Of a stretch of 64,000 bases of DNA, positions 24,135 to 36,779 are shown in pieces (the first letter of the stretch is position 1; the number at the start of each line of letters is the position of its first letter). The notes under the pieces are model-generated. The model was not told the origin of the DNA and did not search any database. It saw only the letters and a list, made by a program, of their open reading frames with translations. The position numbers and the translations under genes were made by a program. Where the stretch lies: assembly GCA_026874595.1 (NCBI GenBank), contig CM049319.1, positions 40,373,473 to 40,437,472 on the forward strand. Reading direction: 5' to 3'. This DNA comes from Sipunculus nudus. Lineage: Eukaryota > Annelida > Sipuncula > Golfingiida > Sipunculidae.

Positions 24135-25582
24135 GTATCCCCAGACATATAAAGCATTCGTCCTTCTAAAATAGGCACCCTTCTTCTGAAATAAAACTTG
24201 ACACATGACAGGGCCATGGTCATAACTGTTTGAACTTGTCTGCAGCTTGGTGGAGATTGTTGTGTCAAATTTGTAGGGAACAGATGCAGTACTTCAAAAT
24301 TATGGGATTGACCAAAATTTTCTGTTTCTAAAGATTTGAGAACAAATGGCTCCTGTTACACTGACCTTTGACCTTGTGACCCAAAAACTAATAGGAATCT
24401 TCGCCCATTGGCAGGTGAACTATATTTGCAAGAGGAAAGGCTAAGGATGAAAAGTATTTCTTAAAATGCATCTGCAATCTTTCAAAGATGTGTGTCCTGT
24501 GACCTTGACCTTTGATCTCATAACCCCAAAATTAATAGAATTGCTGCTTTATTGATTGGCCATATATAAGTCAAGTTTAAACCTCATATATCAATCCAAG
24601 CTGGAGTTATCATCTGGAAATGAATTTTTGGACAAATGGTTCCTGTGACCTACCCCTTTGATCCTGTAACCCCAAAATTGAAATGGATCTTCCTCTATTG
24701 GTAGGTGAGCTATATCTGCAAGGAGAAAGGTCTGTGATTAAAAGTTTGGCTTAAAAAACATCCACAATCTTTTTAAAGATGTGGGTCCTGTGACCTTGAC
24801 CTTTGGCCTAAAAATCAATAGAGGTCTTGCTTTATTGATGGGCCATATATAAGTTAAGTTTGAAATCCATATATTAATCCAAGCTGGAATTATCATCTCG
24901 GAACCTAATTTTTGGACAGATGGCTCCTGTGACCTTCACCTTTGACCTTGTGACCTCAAAATTGATAGGGGTCTTCCTTTATGGGCAGGTGAACTATATG
25001 TGCAAGATGAAAGGTCTGAGATGAAAGGTTTGGTTAAAAATGCATCAACAACCTTTTTAAAGATGTGTCCTGTAACCTTGATTTTTGACCTTGTGACCCC
25101 AAAATCAGTTGGGGTCTAGCGTTTTCAATGGGCCATATATAAGTCACATTGAAATCAATACATCAATAAAAGCTGGAATTATCATTCGGAAACTAATGTT
25201 TTGACAATTATTTTGGTTTCAAAAGGCGTGAAAACAAGAAAATGATAATAGGTGGCGCCACCAGTTTCAGGCACATCACAAAACTATCCAAGAACTTCGG
25301 TCACCTTTATTTTTGGCCAAATCCATGCAAACTTTCTTGAGATATTAAAGAATTTGTGTTATTTACAGCAAAAATGGACCCATTCAACGTAAAGGTCACT
25401 CTCCTAGCAAAGGTCATGACCCCATTTTAAATAGGCTTCGTCCTCTTACCTATATCTATACAATTGTAAAGTTTGATAAAGATCAGTAAAAAAATTATTG
25501 AGTTATCCCGCTCGCAAGATTTTTCTGCGGCGGAGGCGGGACCGTCATGAAACCATAGAAAATCGATTTTGTCTGGGGATAC
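24135..25582 (+). mobile_element. TIR element (family 2) with TGACCT units and GGTGGCGCCACC module
   Basis: Left end GTATCCCCAGACA, right end TGTCTGGGGATAC: a 12-13 bp inverted repeat shared with 45444-48592 and, worn, with 31538-32504. Interior order: about three diverged ~288-bp units with CCTGTGACC..TGACCTTTGACC, then a single GGTGGCGCCACC palindrome at about 25252, then a CGG-rich tract (GCGGCGGAGGCGGG) and the right terminus. The left arm of the terminal hairpin is lost in this copy. There is no coding capacity. It is flanked on both sides by a further inverted sequence (see findings). Confidence 0.75.
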
Positions 25583-25787
25583 AATGAACCGACCAAATGA
25601 GAGCACCGCCGGTCTCTCTGAGACCGCTCGGGCCTCATCGACGGTAAACGCTGGGAAGACCGGTACAGGTGTGGGTAGAATCAGGGTTCATAGGGCATTT
25701 AGATAGTTTAAATGGTGACTTCAAGGGCCTGTGCCTTGTGCATATGCAGCTCGGAATTTTAAACACACGGTGACATTAACAGATGAA

Positions 25788-28700
25788 CAAGTGACCCATG
25801 GGTCATAACGCTCAGCTGCCAAGCATGTCCTTCACAGCTTCAAGTCAAGTTTTTGAAGAACCTATTTGCCATTTTGTTGAAACTTTCTACGATGACAGAA
25901 ATATATATCACATACGTCTGGTTAAAACACAGCGACTTGATTGCCTGAGGCAAAATATTTGGTTGTTGAGCTAGCTTTCAGGAACTAATCCCATAGCTTG
26001 GTTGATACCTGTCAGTCTCAAAAGGAACACCACACACCAGATATAAGATCAACATAAATAGCAAACAAGGGACCCATGGGTCACGGCGCTCAGCTGATCG
26101 TGATTGGACTATAAATGTTTCTCCACTGTGATACTATATCGAGTCGATAAAGCTTATGAATATCATGGACATGTTGGGCTATTATAAAGGAATGTAATGT
26201 AATATGTGAGTAAATGATAAATGAAATTACCTGACTGATGGATTAATAGAGTCAAATATAGTGGTTTATTTTTCATTTATTTAGGAGGGGTTGAAAATTG
26301 TGATATATTTGAGCAAATATGAATGCAATGACAGCAGTAATAAGCAGTAGTAGAATGATGATAAGGCTATTTGTTGAAGGATCTAAAGTGTATGGTAGTC
26401 TGCAAGCTTTCAATTTGACAGATATGATGTTATGATTAACTATGCTGATGAAGTGATTTATGAATTTGTGACTGTATGACACAATATCTCTTTAGTCTTG
26501 ACAAGGTACATTTATTGTGATACCCACTATGTCTACATATTACACAATATTGACATAATTTCTGGCATGCACATAAGAACCTATGGACGAATAGTTATAC
26601 AAAATATTAAAGTATAAATAAATCTGATTCATCTTGTTCTTGCTTATTGAGGCTGACTTTGGGATGGGGTTCGGAGAAGGGAAAAGTGAGGGCAGCACGA
26701 AAGTGGATGTAGAAATATTCTATTGTAATGTTTTTCATTTATATAAGAATATGAAAAGCTAAGAGGAAAGGGGCCCTCCTACTTGGTTATGGTAAAGTTC
26801 TAAATATATGACTGCGAACTAATACTCTGACAAGACTGTCATGAAGAAAAACAGTAAAAGTTTTGAGATACTGTGATCCATATGAAAATTTATAGATGGA
26901 CGGGCAAGTGGACAGAATGGACTAATACCTTTATTTCACTTACAAGGGAATAATGCATTTAAGTTTATATATCATTCTATTTTTTTAAGCATATCCACTT
27001 TTTCCATTAAGAAGTTTTTATCTGAATCATTTTTTATTTACAGGTTTTATAAATTTTTAATAAAAAACCTGAAAATATAAGTTAAAATATTAGAATTGTT
27101 GCAAAAGTTGCAATCATTATATATACAGAGTAAAAAACTGAAACTATAAGTTAAAATATTAGAATTGTTGCAAAAGTTGCAATCATCATATATCCAGAGT
27201 GTAGCTCATATTGGGTCATATTATGCATACACATATATTTTATAATATAAAATCATAAATGTTTAAACTGAATTTAAAAGAAAATAATGCCACAACATGG
27301 CATCTACAAGAATATTCCTTGAATCACTAATAAAAATTTTTGCACATTGGAGTTTTCAGTACATGCTTAATTTTATTCACCAAAATAAAATAAAAGATTC
27401 AGTAAATTTGATAAAATAAAACATCTTTTCAAATAAAGTTTACACACTGTTGGTTGAATGAGGGACAAACAATATCATTGTGCTAATTACTATCCCAGTT
27501 TTAATTTATTACTGGAATTAATAGTCAATTTCACACCTGGTGAAGTTTTTACTCTTCTGAAGTAAGGAATAACTTATCTCATGAACATCCACACTTTCAT
27601 AGCAATACACCACTTTGTGGACACAATTAAATGTACACTTTAATCATTGTAATCCTGGTGGTACAATACAAAATCTAAAATGTAGCATGTCCAAGAATAA
27701 AATAAAATACAGAAAATTATAACATTCATCTAGTTTATGCACCAGCTGGGGGGGGGGGGGGGGTGAGTGGAGGGCAGAGGGGAAGCCTGCTAGTAGTGGC
27801 CAAGCTGGGCCAAGGCAAGCTGCCTGGGGTGGGTTACATAATGCAAGTGAAGGCTGTACTACTAGGTGGATTAGATGTAAACAACACTATGAAAACATGA
27901 ATAAAAGCTATTCTTTCCAATAAATTTCTTTGAAATTTCAGAATTTAAAAGATTAAATCCTTATGTATATATGCTGTGAAAATTAAATCAACAGTGCCAA
28001 AGTTGGACAAAATTTAAGGTATTGATTTTTTATTTATGCTAATAACTTGAAAAATTTGCAAAATTCAGATCTAATTTTGGGTAAACAATTGAATCTTAAT
28101 AAAATAAAGATATATTCCATAAAAAAAGTCTCTAGGTTCAGCAATTCTCATGTTAGGTGAGTAAATATATTTCCTGATTTTAAAAAAAAATCATACCCAA
28201 TACTGACCTAATTTTTGGTATGTTCATAGAAAATGTATGAAAGAATGTGAATACTAAATACGATCTAAACAGATCAGTGGTTTTGATATTAGGCAGCCTT
28301 GAAGTGTAACAATGGCTTTTTTTTCCGGATTTTTTTTCCTTAATAACTCGAAGGAACGGAGTCCTAATGACCCAATTTTCGGTATGGTAGGAGATTTTGG
28401 GGACATCTAAAATTATGCCAACAGCCTGGGGAGCATAGGGATGTGCACTGAATGACCTACAGTCATCAAAGTGGACTGCTTGACAATGTAAGGGAATACA
28501 ACAAGAGCCTCCAAAAAAATTCAATAACTAGCCTAATTTTGTAGCTTTTATTTTCAAATTTCAGATTTTAACACATTAAATCCTTATGTATACATGCTGT
28601 GAAAATTAAATCCACAGTACTTACAGAAAAAAAACGTGCCGTGGCCAAAGTTGGGCAAGATTTAAGGTACCAATTTTATATTTTTGCCAATATTTAAAAA

Positions 28701-31205
28701 AAATTAACAGATTTTGATCTAACTTTTGGTATACAATTAAATTTTGATTAATTAAAGTTGTATTACTGGAAAAAAAGTCCCTACCTTTAACACTTTTGGT
28801 CTTAAGTGACCAAATATCTTCCTGAATTTTTTACAAAGTCCATTATTTCTGTGCCCATAACTTTTTTAAATTATATAATACTGACTTAATATCTGGCATG
28901 TACATAGGAACTATATAGAGGAATATTTATGGTAAATATAAAGAAAACCAGATGAGTGGTTTTGATATTAGGCAGTCCTGAAGTGTGAAAATAGATTTCT
29001 AATAAAAAATTGAGGTTTTCCTTAATATCTCAAAGGAACGAAGTCCTATTGACCCAATTTTCGACATGGTAGGAGATTTTGGGGACATCTAACGGTATGC
29101 CGAATTTCAGATTCGTAGGTCCAACGGTGTTGAAACGTGCCAGTCTTACGGACGGACATACGGACAGACGGACGGACAGACAGACGGACGGACGACGGAC
29201 AATGGACCACGACTATAGCTCAGATGACTTATAGTCAGCTGAGCTAAAAATCAAGGACATCCATGCAAGAACTATTGAGAAACAGGTGCTTCTATATGAA
29301 TTTTTATTCAATACAAACCAACTGTACTGAACTTTCATAAATGATGGTCATATATTTTAAAGGTAATCTCTTATCCAATCCTTTGCAAGATTACTATATA
29401 TACGTCCCACCTCATTCACTTTAACAGTTCTTGGGGTAACAAGTTCAAAAGGAATTTAAAGATGACTACCTGGTGGCCATATTCGATTTCTGACAGGTCT
29501 GAATTCTGACAACAAACATCCTCTTAAAGGGACCAAACATTAAAAAATCACAGACACTGCACTGTAAAAATGATTTCTAAGATGGCTACCTGGTAGACAT
29601 AATGGATTTCTGACAAGTCTGACATTTGATATCACACATCCTCAAATAAGAGACCAAAATTTGTGGCAATTGCTCCAAAGAATGTTACATTAATGATTTT
29701 CCAAAACAATTCAAAAGGCATGATCAGGTTGGAGAGCTCTCATATCGGTACATGCAAATGTAAAAAGTGTAAGTCCAATATTTTTTAATTATCACCTTGC
29801 TTTTTAGAGGGGTCAGCAGGGTAGGTAAACTGCAAAACCTGAAAGAAAAGCATTGCAGAAAGCATTACTAAGAGTCTTGTTAATCAAATAAAGCCATCCT
29901 AAATCCAGGTACAGACCCACATATTATCAGAACAAACACTTGCTGGTATATCTGATGATTTGTATAAAAAATATTTAGATATCTAGGAAACTTAGTTTAT
30001 TGCTATGATTCAATAAAATAAACTGCAAAATGTTCCCATCATCTTATAAATCAGTAGCTAAACCTTAATACTATACTCTTAACCTTATTGCCTTAGTAAT
30101 ACCTCCAGGAAACAGAGTGTTTTTGTTATGCACTCATGATGTTCTTATCATTCAATGGGCTGATACAAAAGAGAGTTATTATATCACTAGTGTCGCTCAC
30201 AATTACGGCCACACAGTGAGATGTACCAGTTGGAGTGCAATGGTTTTATATATACAAGACAAATAGAGATGGTCTACAAAGTTTTCATTGTGAACTTCTC
30301 TGATCTATGACCTTGGCCTTTTGCCCTCATATCAATTGGATTCTTTCTAGAGTGATGGGTAACTACTAACCACTTAAAACTGTATTTACTTGGCAACCAA
30401 TGTGTGAATAACTATGACCTGCAACCTTTAACCTCCTGACCAGCTGACCCAAAGTTATTTCTTCAAGCAGAAAAACCCATAAATATGAAGTTTGAATCAA
30501 ATTTGAGTGATGCATATTTGAAGCATATGTGAAAGTCTGAAGGTTTGGGATGAACAGTTTAGCTTGAAATATGTTCAAAAGCATTTGGAAAAAACTTAGT
30601 ATGGTGACCTTGACCTCTGACCTTTTGAACTCAACATCAATAGGGTTTTACCCTATTGGTAGGTAAGCCATATTTGACAGATGGAAGGTATAGGTTGAAA
30701 AGTTTGCCTTAAAATGACTCAACGAAAGAAGTGGATGCTGTGAACTTGACCTTTCACCTCAAAATCAACAGGTCATTTCCCCTGTTGGCAGAGAAGCGAT
30801 ATATCAAAGCTGGAAGGGTTGGAATGAAAAGTCTAGCTTAAAATATGTCCACGATCTGTTTACAGAAGTGGATCCTGTAACCTTGACCTTTGACCTTGTG
30901 ATCTCAAAATAATTATGGTTCTTTCCCTGTTGGTAGGTGAGCCGTATGTGAAAGATGGAAGGTATTCGATGGGGGGGGGGGGGGGTTCAAACACACCCCG
31001 TAACTCGAAGAATATAGGTCGCAGTGACCTAATTTCAGGTTTGCAAGGAGATCTTTTTAGAACCTCTAAGACTTCATAGGGTTCATGATCCTTATCCTTG
31101 CGCTTTCGGTTACAAATTGTGCCCTGCTAACGGCCGGCTGGCCGGAAGGACAACGAACAAAGACCCGTCGCTATAGCACAGCATAAACTGAAAGTCAGCT
31201 GAGCT
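25788..31205 (+). mobile_element. Dispersed element (family 1), outer copy split by an insertion
   Basis: Same ends as the element at 16063-18465. The left part is 25788-26065. The right part, 29246-31205, resumes with TCAAGGACATCCATGCAAGA, exactly where the uninterrupted copy continues at 16350 (AAATCAAGGAAATACATGC). The inserted segment 26066-29245 is another member of the same family. Without it the outer copy is about 2.24 kb, close to the 2.40 kb of the first copy. It carries TGACCTTTGACC repeats at 30600-30900 and a G run at 30971-30986. Confidence 0.75.
26066..29245 (+). mobile_element. Dispersed element (family 1), inner nested copy
   Basis: Starts CAAGGGACCCATGGGTCA and ends GACTTATAGTCAGCTGAGCT, preceded by a GGACGGAC/CAGACGGACGG tract (29150-29205). 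Its interior differs from the outer copy. It contains a ~621-bp tandem duplication: the segment ATTAAATCCTTATGTATA at 27953 recurs at about 28574, including the ends CAATTTTCG..ATGGTAGGAGATTTTGGGG. It also has a ~70-bp duplication at 27060-27200 and a G run at 27749-27763. It inserted into the outer copy after that copy was in place. No coding capacity recognised. Confidence 0.72.
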
Positions 31206-31537
31206 AAAAACACATTTGCATGTAAAATTAACTCTAAAACTACAAAGCCAAGCCTAAGACAAATTCTTGAAAAATATTTGACTTAGCACAATCTGAATTC
31301 TTTGAAAGAATATTTAAATATCTAAACAACTAAATGTGCTTAAATAGATATATGAAGTGTTTGTGTTTAGTCAATGACTTAGGGAGAACCATGCGTAAAG
31401 CATGGTATGTATATTAGATATGGTACACAAGTAAACAGACAGTTGCCAATACATGTTTTCTCAGGTTCAGCTCCACTGGGCATGTAGACAAATTGTAACA
31501 AAGATAACAAGATATTTCTGACATCGAAGATGTCGTA
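31206..31537. other. Unassigned spacer
   Basis: Short AT-rich stretch between two repeat elements. I see nothing in it. Confidence 0.4.
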
Positions 31538-32504
31538 GTATCCCAAGACATCTTTTTAAAACAGGCCACCTTCTACTGAAGCATGTGATGACACCTTCCG
31601 GATTCGCCCATTAAGCTCAACATCAAGGTCACCAGTTTTCATACCCCTATAAGAACTTGGTTGAAACAATTTCTGTATAAAATTTGAGGGACAAAATATG
31701 AAGTACTTCTAAAATTACGATGGTCACAAACAAACACATTTGGTTCATAACATGTTGACCAGACTTTCCCTTGAAAACAAGGCCAAGGTCACCAGGTCTG
31801 AACTTGTGACATCAAAATCAACAGGGCTCTTTCCCTACTAGGTTAGCCAAATGTGAAAGTAATAAGATTTGAGATGAAAAATTGCTTAAAATGCTTCACC
31901 CATCTTGTTCAATAAAGAAGTTCTTGGGATCTTGACCTTATGAACAGAGTTCTTTCTTTATTTTTAGGCCAGGTATCTGTGGAAGGTTTTGGGTAAACAA
32001 TTTAGCTTAAAATGCATCCACAAGTTTGTTCAAGAAGGAGGGGTCCAGTGACCCTGACCCTTGACCTTGTACTTTTTTTCATAATATTGTCATTTTTTTC
32101 ATAATATTGTTCACAGTATTTTCATGTGGCAGCGATAGGGGTATTTATAACTGTGCACAAACAGCAAAAAGACTGCAGATAGCGCCACTAGTCTTCCGGA
32201 TGAGACAAACTTATACAACCAGAATTTTCGAACAATTCATTCGGTCTTGAGATATCCAAAGTTTTGTGCGATTTTCACCCAAAATGGACTTGTCTGAGGT
32301 CAAGGTCATTATCATATTGCATTCATGATCTCATTTTAAATAGGCTTCGTCCTTTCACCCATTAACTACCAACTCATAAATTTTGAAAAAAAAATCTGTG
32401 TAATTTTTTTAACTATAGTGTGTACAACGTTTATCCACGGCAGCGTTAGAGGCGGCGAGGCCTTGCTGAAACCATAGAACCCCAAACTTTTCAGCCTGGG
32501 GATA
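31538..32504 (+). mobile_element. TIR element (family 2), worn copy
   Basis: Left end GTATCCCAAGACA, right end CAGCCTGGGGATA. Contains diverged GACCTTGACC units, a decayed palindrome (GATAGCGCCACTAG at about 32177) and a decayed CGG tract (GGCAGCGTTAGAGGCGGCG). The module order matches 24135-25582 and 45444-48592, which supports membership despite the wear. Confidence 0.65.
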
Positions 32505-33354
32505 AAAAAAAATATAGGGCCTTTTAAATTTATTACTCTGCATGACCAATGGATGTAACATAAACCATACTGGCAAACCACATTCTTATTTATTTGTACA
32601 GTAATTTTTTATAAATCATTCTTCTGTAGTAATATAAAGCATGAATGTTATTTGTCAACTTAACCTCTAGAAGAGCCGGTGATTTTTTTTTTCTTTTATT
32701 TAGGGAGCCTTGGTTACCTTTAGCGATGTTCGCTCTTTCATATTTTTCAATCATACATACGGCTTAACATTGGAGCCTAAATCATCAAATGACTAGAAAT
32801 TTCAGATAAATTGCGTAAAAATAACAATAAAGATGTCTTTACGTGTCATTTTACTGCATATATTACAGCAATCCATATCAAAGATCACAGAAAAATTCAG
32901 GACAATCAATACAAGTATTCTGATATATTTATCAAATAGAAAAATAATAATGAAATTTCACAACAACGACATTTCATGTAATTTCTAACCCAGATTACTT
33001 TTGCAATTTCACATTGACACTAATGTATGATTTTTTTTATTTTATTTTACCAGCAATTCGGAATACTGGCAAACGTATCATACCCGTACTTCCCTCCCAT
33101 AATTTCAGGTTTCAGAAATCTGTTTAAGACATATCAAGTGGTGAAGTCTGGTTAGACGGTTAAAACTCTAAACTAATATGTTAATATGTTTAAACTAAGG
33201 GTTCTGCCTTTGAAAATTGTCTCTGTGCTTTGACTAAAAAGTGACAGGCTCTGTGACAGACACGTACTGTACCTGGTACTGACCTCTTGCTTAAAGGTTA
33301 CACTCTCTTCATCTTTCCTCAAACGATGTAGATTATATGAACATTGCTTTCGTG

Positions 33355-33414
<60 letters not shown>

Positions 33415-33773
33415 CACGAAAGCAATGTTTTTATATATATATATTATCTGCTAATATATTATGCATTATAGGCTATAGCATAATGTGTTTGCTGTTAATA
33501 TATATGTTATCGGGTATATAACATATAACACATATCCGTCTTGCTTTCTCTTTATATCATATACTCTCCACCCTCTGTCGTCAATAAATATAATGGCTCT
33601 AGGTCATTGCCAGATATGAGCAAAATCTGCAATAACCCGCTTATAAAGAGAAAGTTCGGAGTTAAAGTGAGAAAGCGAGAACAAATGTCACATCATTGTA
33701 ACATATTTTTCAAGACAATATCACAAATTAACATAATTTATGTCCCGGTGTAATATCGCATTTCATGAAAAAA

Positions 33774-33807
<34 letters not shown>

Positions 33808-34136
33808 ATATATATATATATATATATATATATCGTGATCATGTGGCATTTGAACTGTAGAGGTCATGTGCCACTCTCTCCTGAAGTCTGTGGGCATAAG
33901 CACAATGTACGCGATATAACACAATACACTTACATATTATCATCAAATACGCGAATGATAAAGCTGTTGATTACGTGTTGTTTGAGTCACATGTTGCGTT
34001 ATTACATGGATACTTTTGTAAAATCCGACAGAACGTGCGGCAGCGTCAGTTAAAACAACATAGCTCCCTTGGCTTAATTTGTATTGTTCTTTATGTGACA
34101 TCAGATAACGCAGTGAAACGTACAATCTTGATTTTC
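32505..34136. other. Spacer with AT palindrome and microsatellites
   Basis: No gene recognised. It contains a perfect-armed palindrome at 33342-33429 (arms CATTGCTTTCGTGTCATATA, with an AT run as the middle), a CA run followed by a TA run at 33775-33833, and overlapping short open frames at 33541-34187 without recognisable features. It lies beyond the SFRP gene on its 3' side. Confidence 0.5.
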
Positions 34137-35079
34137 TTTATTTTATTACTGTGCACACTAGACATCTTGTTTAAAATGCTGTTATAGATGAGATCGCTGT
34201 CAAGCACCCTCCGTTAGGTTTCAATAAAAGGCCACCACCAAATGTTTAGACGATCCTGCTGTTGATGATATGAAGGCGATAAACAGGGCATCCGGGCTAC
34301 GGAGGAGGCATAAAAGGCGGGGCTCACGTAAAACGGAGGAGCGAAGCAGAGTTGTAACATGTGATCAAAGGCAAGGACAATACATGAACGAGCAGATCAT
34401 AGGAATATAGTGGTAATATGGAAGAGAGTTGTTCTGCTCTGGCCCAGCGGGCACGCTCATTAAGGAAGAATAAGAGAGAAATAGTCTGCTCCTATTATGT
34501 GCGCGGCGTACATAAAACGTCATGACAGACAATATGCTTTTAAGACGTCCCTTTTGTTGACTATATGGTAGTTATATGCTGTGATTACTACCTATTCCCG
34601 TGATAAACTGACATACGGTAAGGCTGTGCAGGAAAAGTACTTGCGTTTAGTTTGAGGTGATGGAGGCGAGAATTTGTATGATATACGAGAATTTGATAAG
34701 GAGCTGCATCGCTTCAAGTGGATGGCGGGAAAGGATACAGCGGAAACGCTAATGGGAACATGAATACATGTACACAGATAGCAGTTTGGCGGCTACATTG
34801 GTACGCCCATGCTTCTTACTGGTCAATACATATTAGTCATGAGGATGAGGCCACTTGACCTCATCTCCTCATCACAGAGTTCAAGTCTACAATATTTATA
34901 ATAATATCTATATCTTTGTCCAGATAAAACTGCTGAGTGCTCAGGCACCGACCCCTACCCGCAACGCGATTTGTTCCGAGTGCCCAAGGTATGCCTCGTG
35001 TTAGTCCACTGATCTTCAGACAGTTAAGACGCGACCCTCAATGCCCCTGTCCGAGTTAACTGGCTTTGATCTGACAGTT
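34137..35079 (-). other. Probable 3' UTR of the SFRP gene with candidate poly(A) signals
   Basis: Downstream of the SFRP stop, the first AATAAA hexamers I see on the minus strand are an overlapping pair at 34147-34137 (read as TTTATT on the plus strand). A transcript ending there would have a 3' UTR of about 0.95 kb. No cDNA evidence is available and no clear downstream GU-rich element was verified, so the end point is tentative. Confidence 0.4.
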
Positions 35080-35540
35080 TTACGAGCTGCTCTTTCCGCG
35101 CGATTTGCGGCTCCGTCTGTGCTTCTTTCTGGGCTGAGTGGGCCCGACAGTAGATTTTGTTGAAGTTGGCCTGTTGGATTTTTGAGTGACTGTTGAGTCA
35201 TCAGCCAGTCCTTCAAGACCTTCGTGGCACACGCGTGGTTTCTTTCTGATTCTGCGGATAGCTCTCCTCTGGTCCTTACCGAATTTCTGCAGCAACGTAA
35301 CCTGCAGCACGCCATCTCGCTTCACCCCCATCACCAAGTACTTGCGGCGGGCCTTCTTGTTGTCCTTTCCCGCGAACAGTCCACAGTGGCACGTCGCTCC
35401 GTGTATGAGGATGAACTCTGTGGAGCGCAAATCACGACGTTGAAGCTGTTTTCCTTTCTTGTAATAACGTTTCTTCTTTGCCACAGTGATCTTCAGATCT
35501 TCACCGCTCTCCACTCTTTTTCGAATTACCATCCGACCAA
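35080..35540 (-). CDS. sfrp1/2/5: Secreted frizzled-related protein, exon 3 (netrin-like domain and basic C-terminus)
   Basis: Terminal coding exon. The acceptor is TTTGTAG at 35542-35541. The split codon G|TT gives V201, followed by GRMVIRKR, matching the position of the ALRMKIKE-like block of vertebrate SFRP1. Residues 201-305 complete the NTR domain, with the CxC pair C251/C253 (ATCHCGL) and C305 (PRVCHE). With the three cysteines of exon 2 this gives the six-cysteine SFRP1-type NTR pattern. The blocks KKGKQL, FILIHGA and RRKYLVMGVK also fit the family. Residues after 305 form a basic, Ser/Thr-rich tail ending in KSRGKSSS. That is longer than in vertebrate SFRP1 and may bind heparan sulfate (inference). 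The stop is TAA at 35082-35080. The domain uses ordinary codons and has no frameshift, so the gene looks intact. A reading frame from M204 is open upstream to the acceptor and could be mistaken for a separate 150-residue gene. Confidence 0.93.
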
Positions 35541-36779
35541 CTACAAATACAACACTTTTCGCATATGTATATTGTTAAATATATTTACATGAGTAATACA
35601 AGGATTATGAATTAAATATCATATTTTTTAAAGATTATATACCATCTGGTCTAATCTAAATTAAAACCGTACACTGATTACTTGCCCTCGGTGTTTGACA
35701 TGCACGGTTTAATTTGACTTCTTTACGGGGATACGTGAGCATTTTAAAGAATCCGTGTATATTTCAAATGCAATCATACTTTGATAAACTAAAAACAGAT
35801 TTGAGTCTTTTTCATTAATTTTCAAGTGTGTAATGTGAATATTATGCAAAAAAGGGGAACTTTTCAGTGCTCAAACAATAACGTGTTATGATAAATAGAG
35901 ACAGATGTTTATTAGTCGTGTGCTGGATTAATAAATAAGGCCCCTTCACAGTGCAGATAATCTAAGGTACGAGCTGACGACCACATTAAAGTCTGGGGAG
36001 GGAGTGCACACTGCCCCGGCACGGCGATCCACAGGCATGTGTCACTTTTTCCGTCAGGTTTTAGATCACCCCCATGTCAAGTGTCCATGTACTCAGGCCT
36101 CTCACACTGACAGTATAAACATCACTAATCAACACTGAGTTGACCCTGTTGGATTTTTTATACTTCTGTCAACAACCAAACTCGATCTTAATTATTTGTG
36201 GACTGTAGGGGAGGATTTTCAGTGACATGAGGCCGCATGTCATAGTCACGGAGTGACCCACTAACTTGTTTATCATGATCACCTGCCCGTGTCCTGTCAC
36301 GCAGCATGCTGGATCACGTTGTATACAACCACTTTAAAACATGGATCCTCTACTCACAGTTCAAAATAAACTATTATCAATCTTACTTAGAGTAAAAACT
36401 GTACCACATACTTTCTGACAGCGATTATATATAATGTATCCGCTGTAGTTCACTTAGTTATAAAATGTAATGAATGGGAAAATATCTGATTAAAATTGAC
36501 TGAATATGAAATGCTGGAAACGCAATCATAAAACTTAAGCCGGACATATTAAAAAAAGGTAATGTTAAGTTACGGATTAACCTCGGATAATTTAATAAAC
36601 GACTGTGGTGTTATAGCCTTGCAAGTATATCCCTGATACTGTTGATCCCTTAATTCTCCGAGTTGTAGCTCAGCTTATACCGTTTTAATTTAAGAAAAAA
36701 TGAAATTCCTAAAACATAACAAAAAGTCAAAGCAATTAAACAATGTAATGTTATTAACAGTGAACTATGTATGTAAGCA

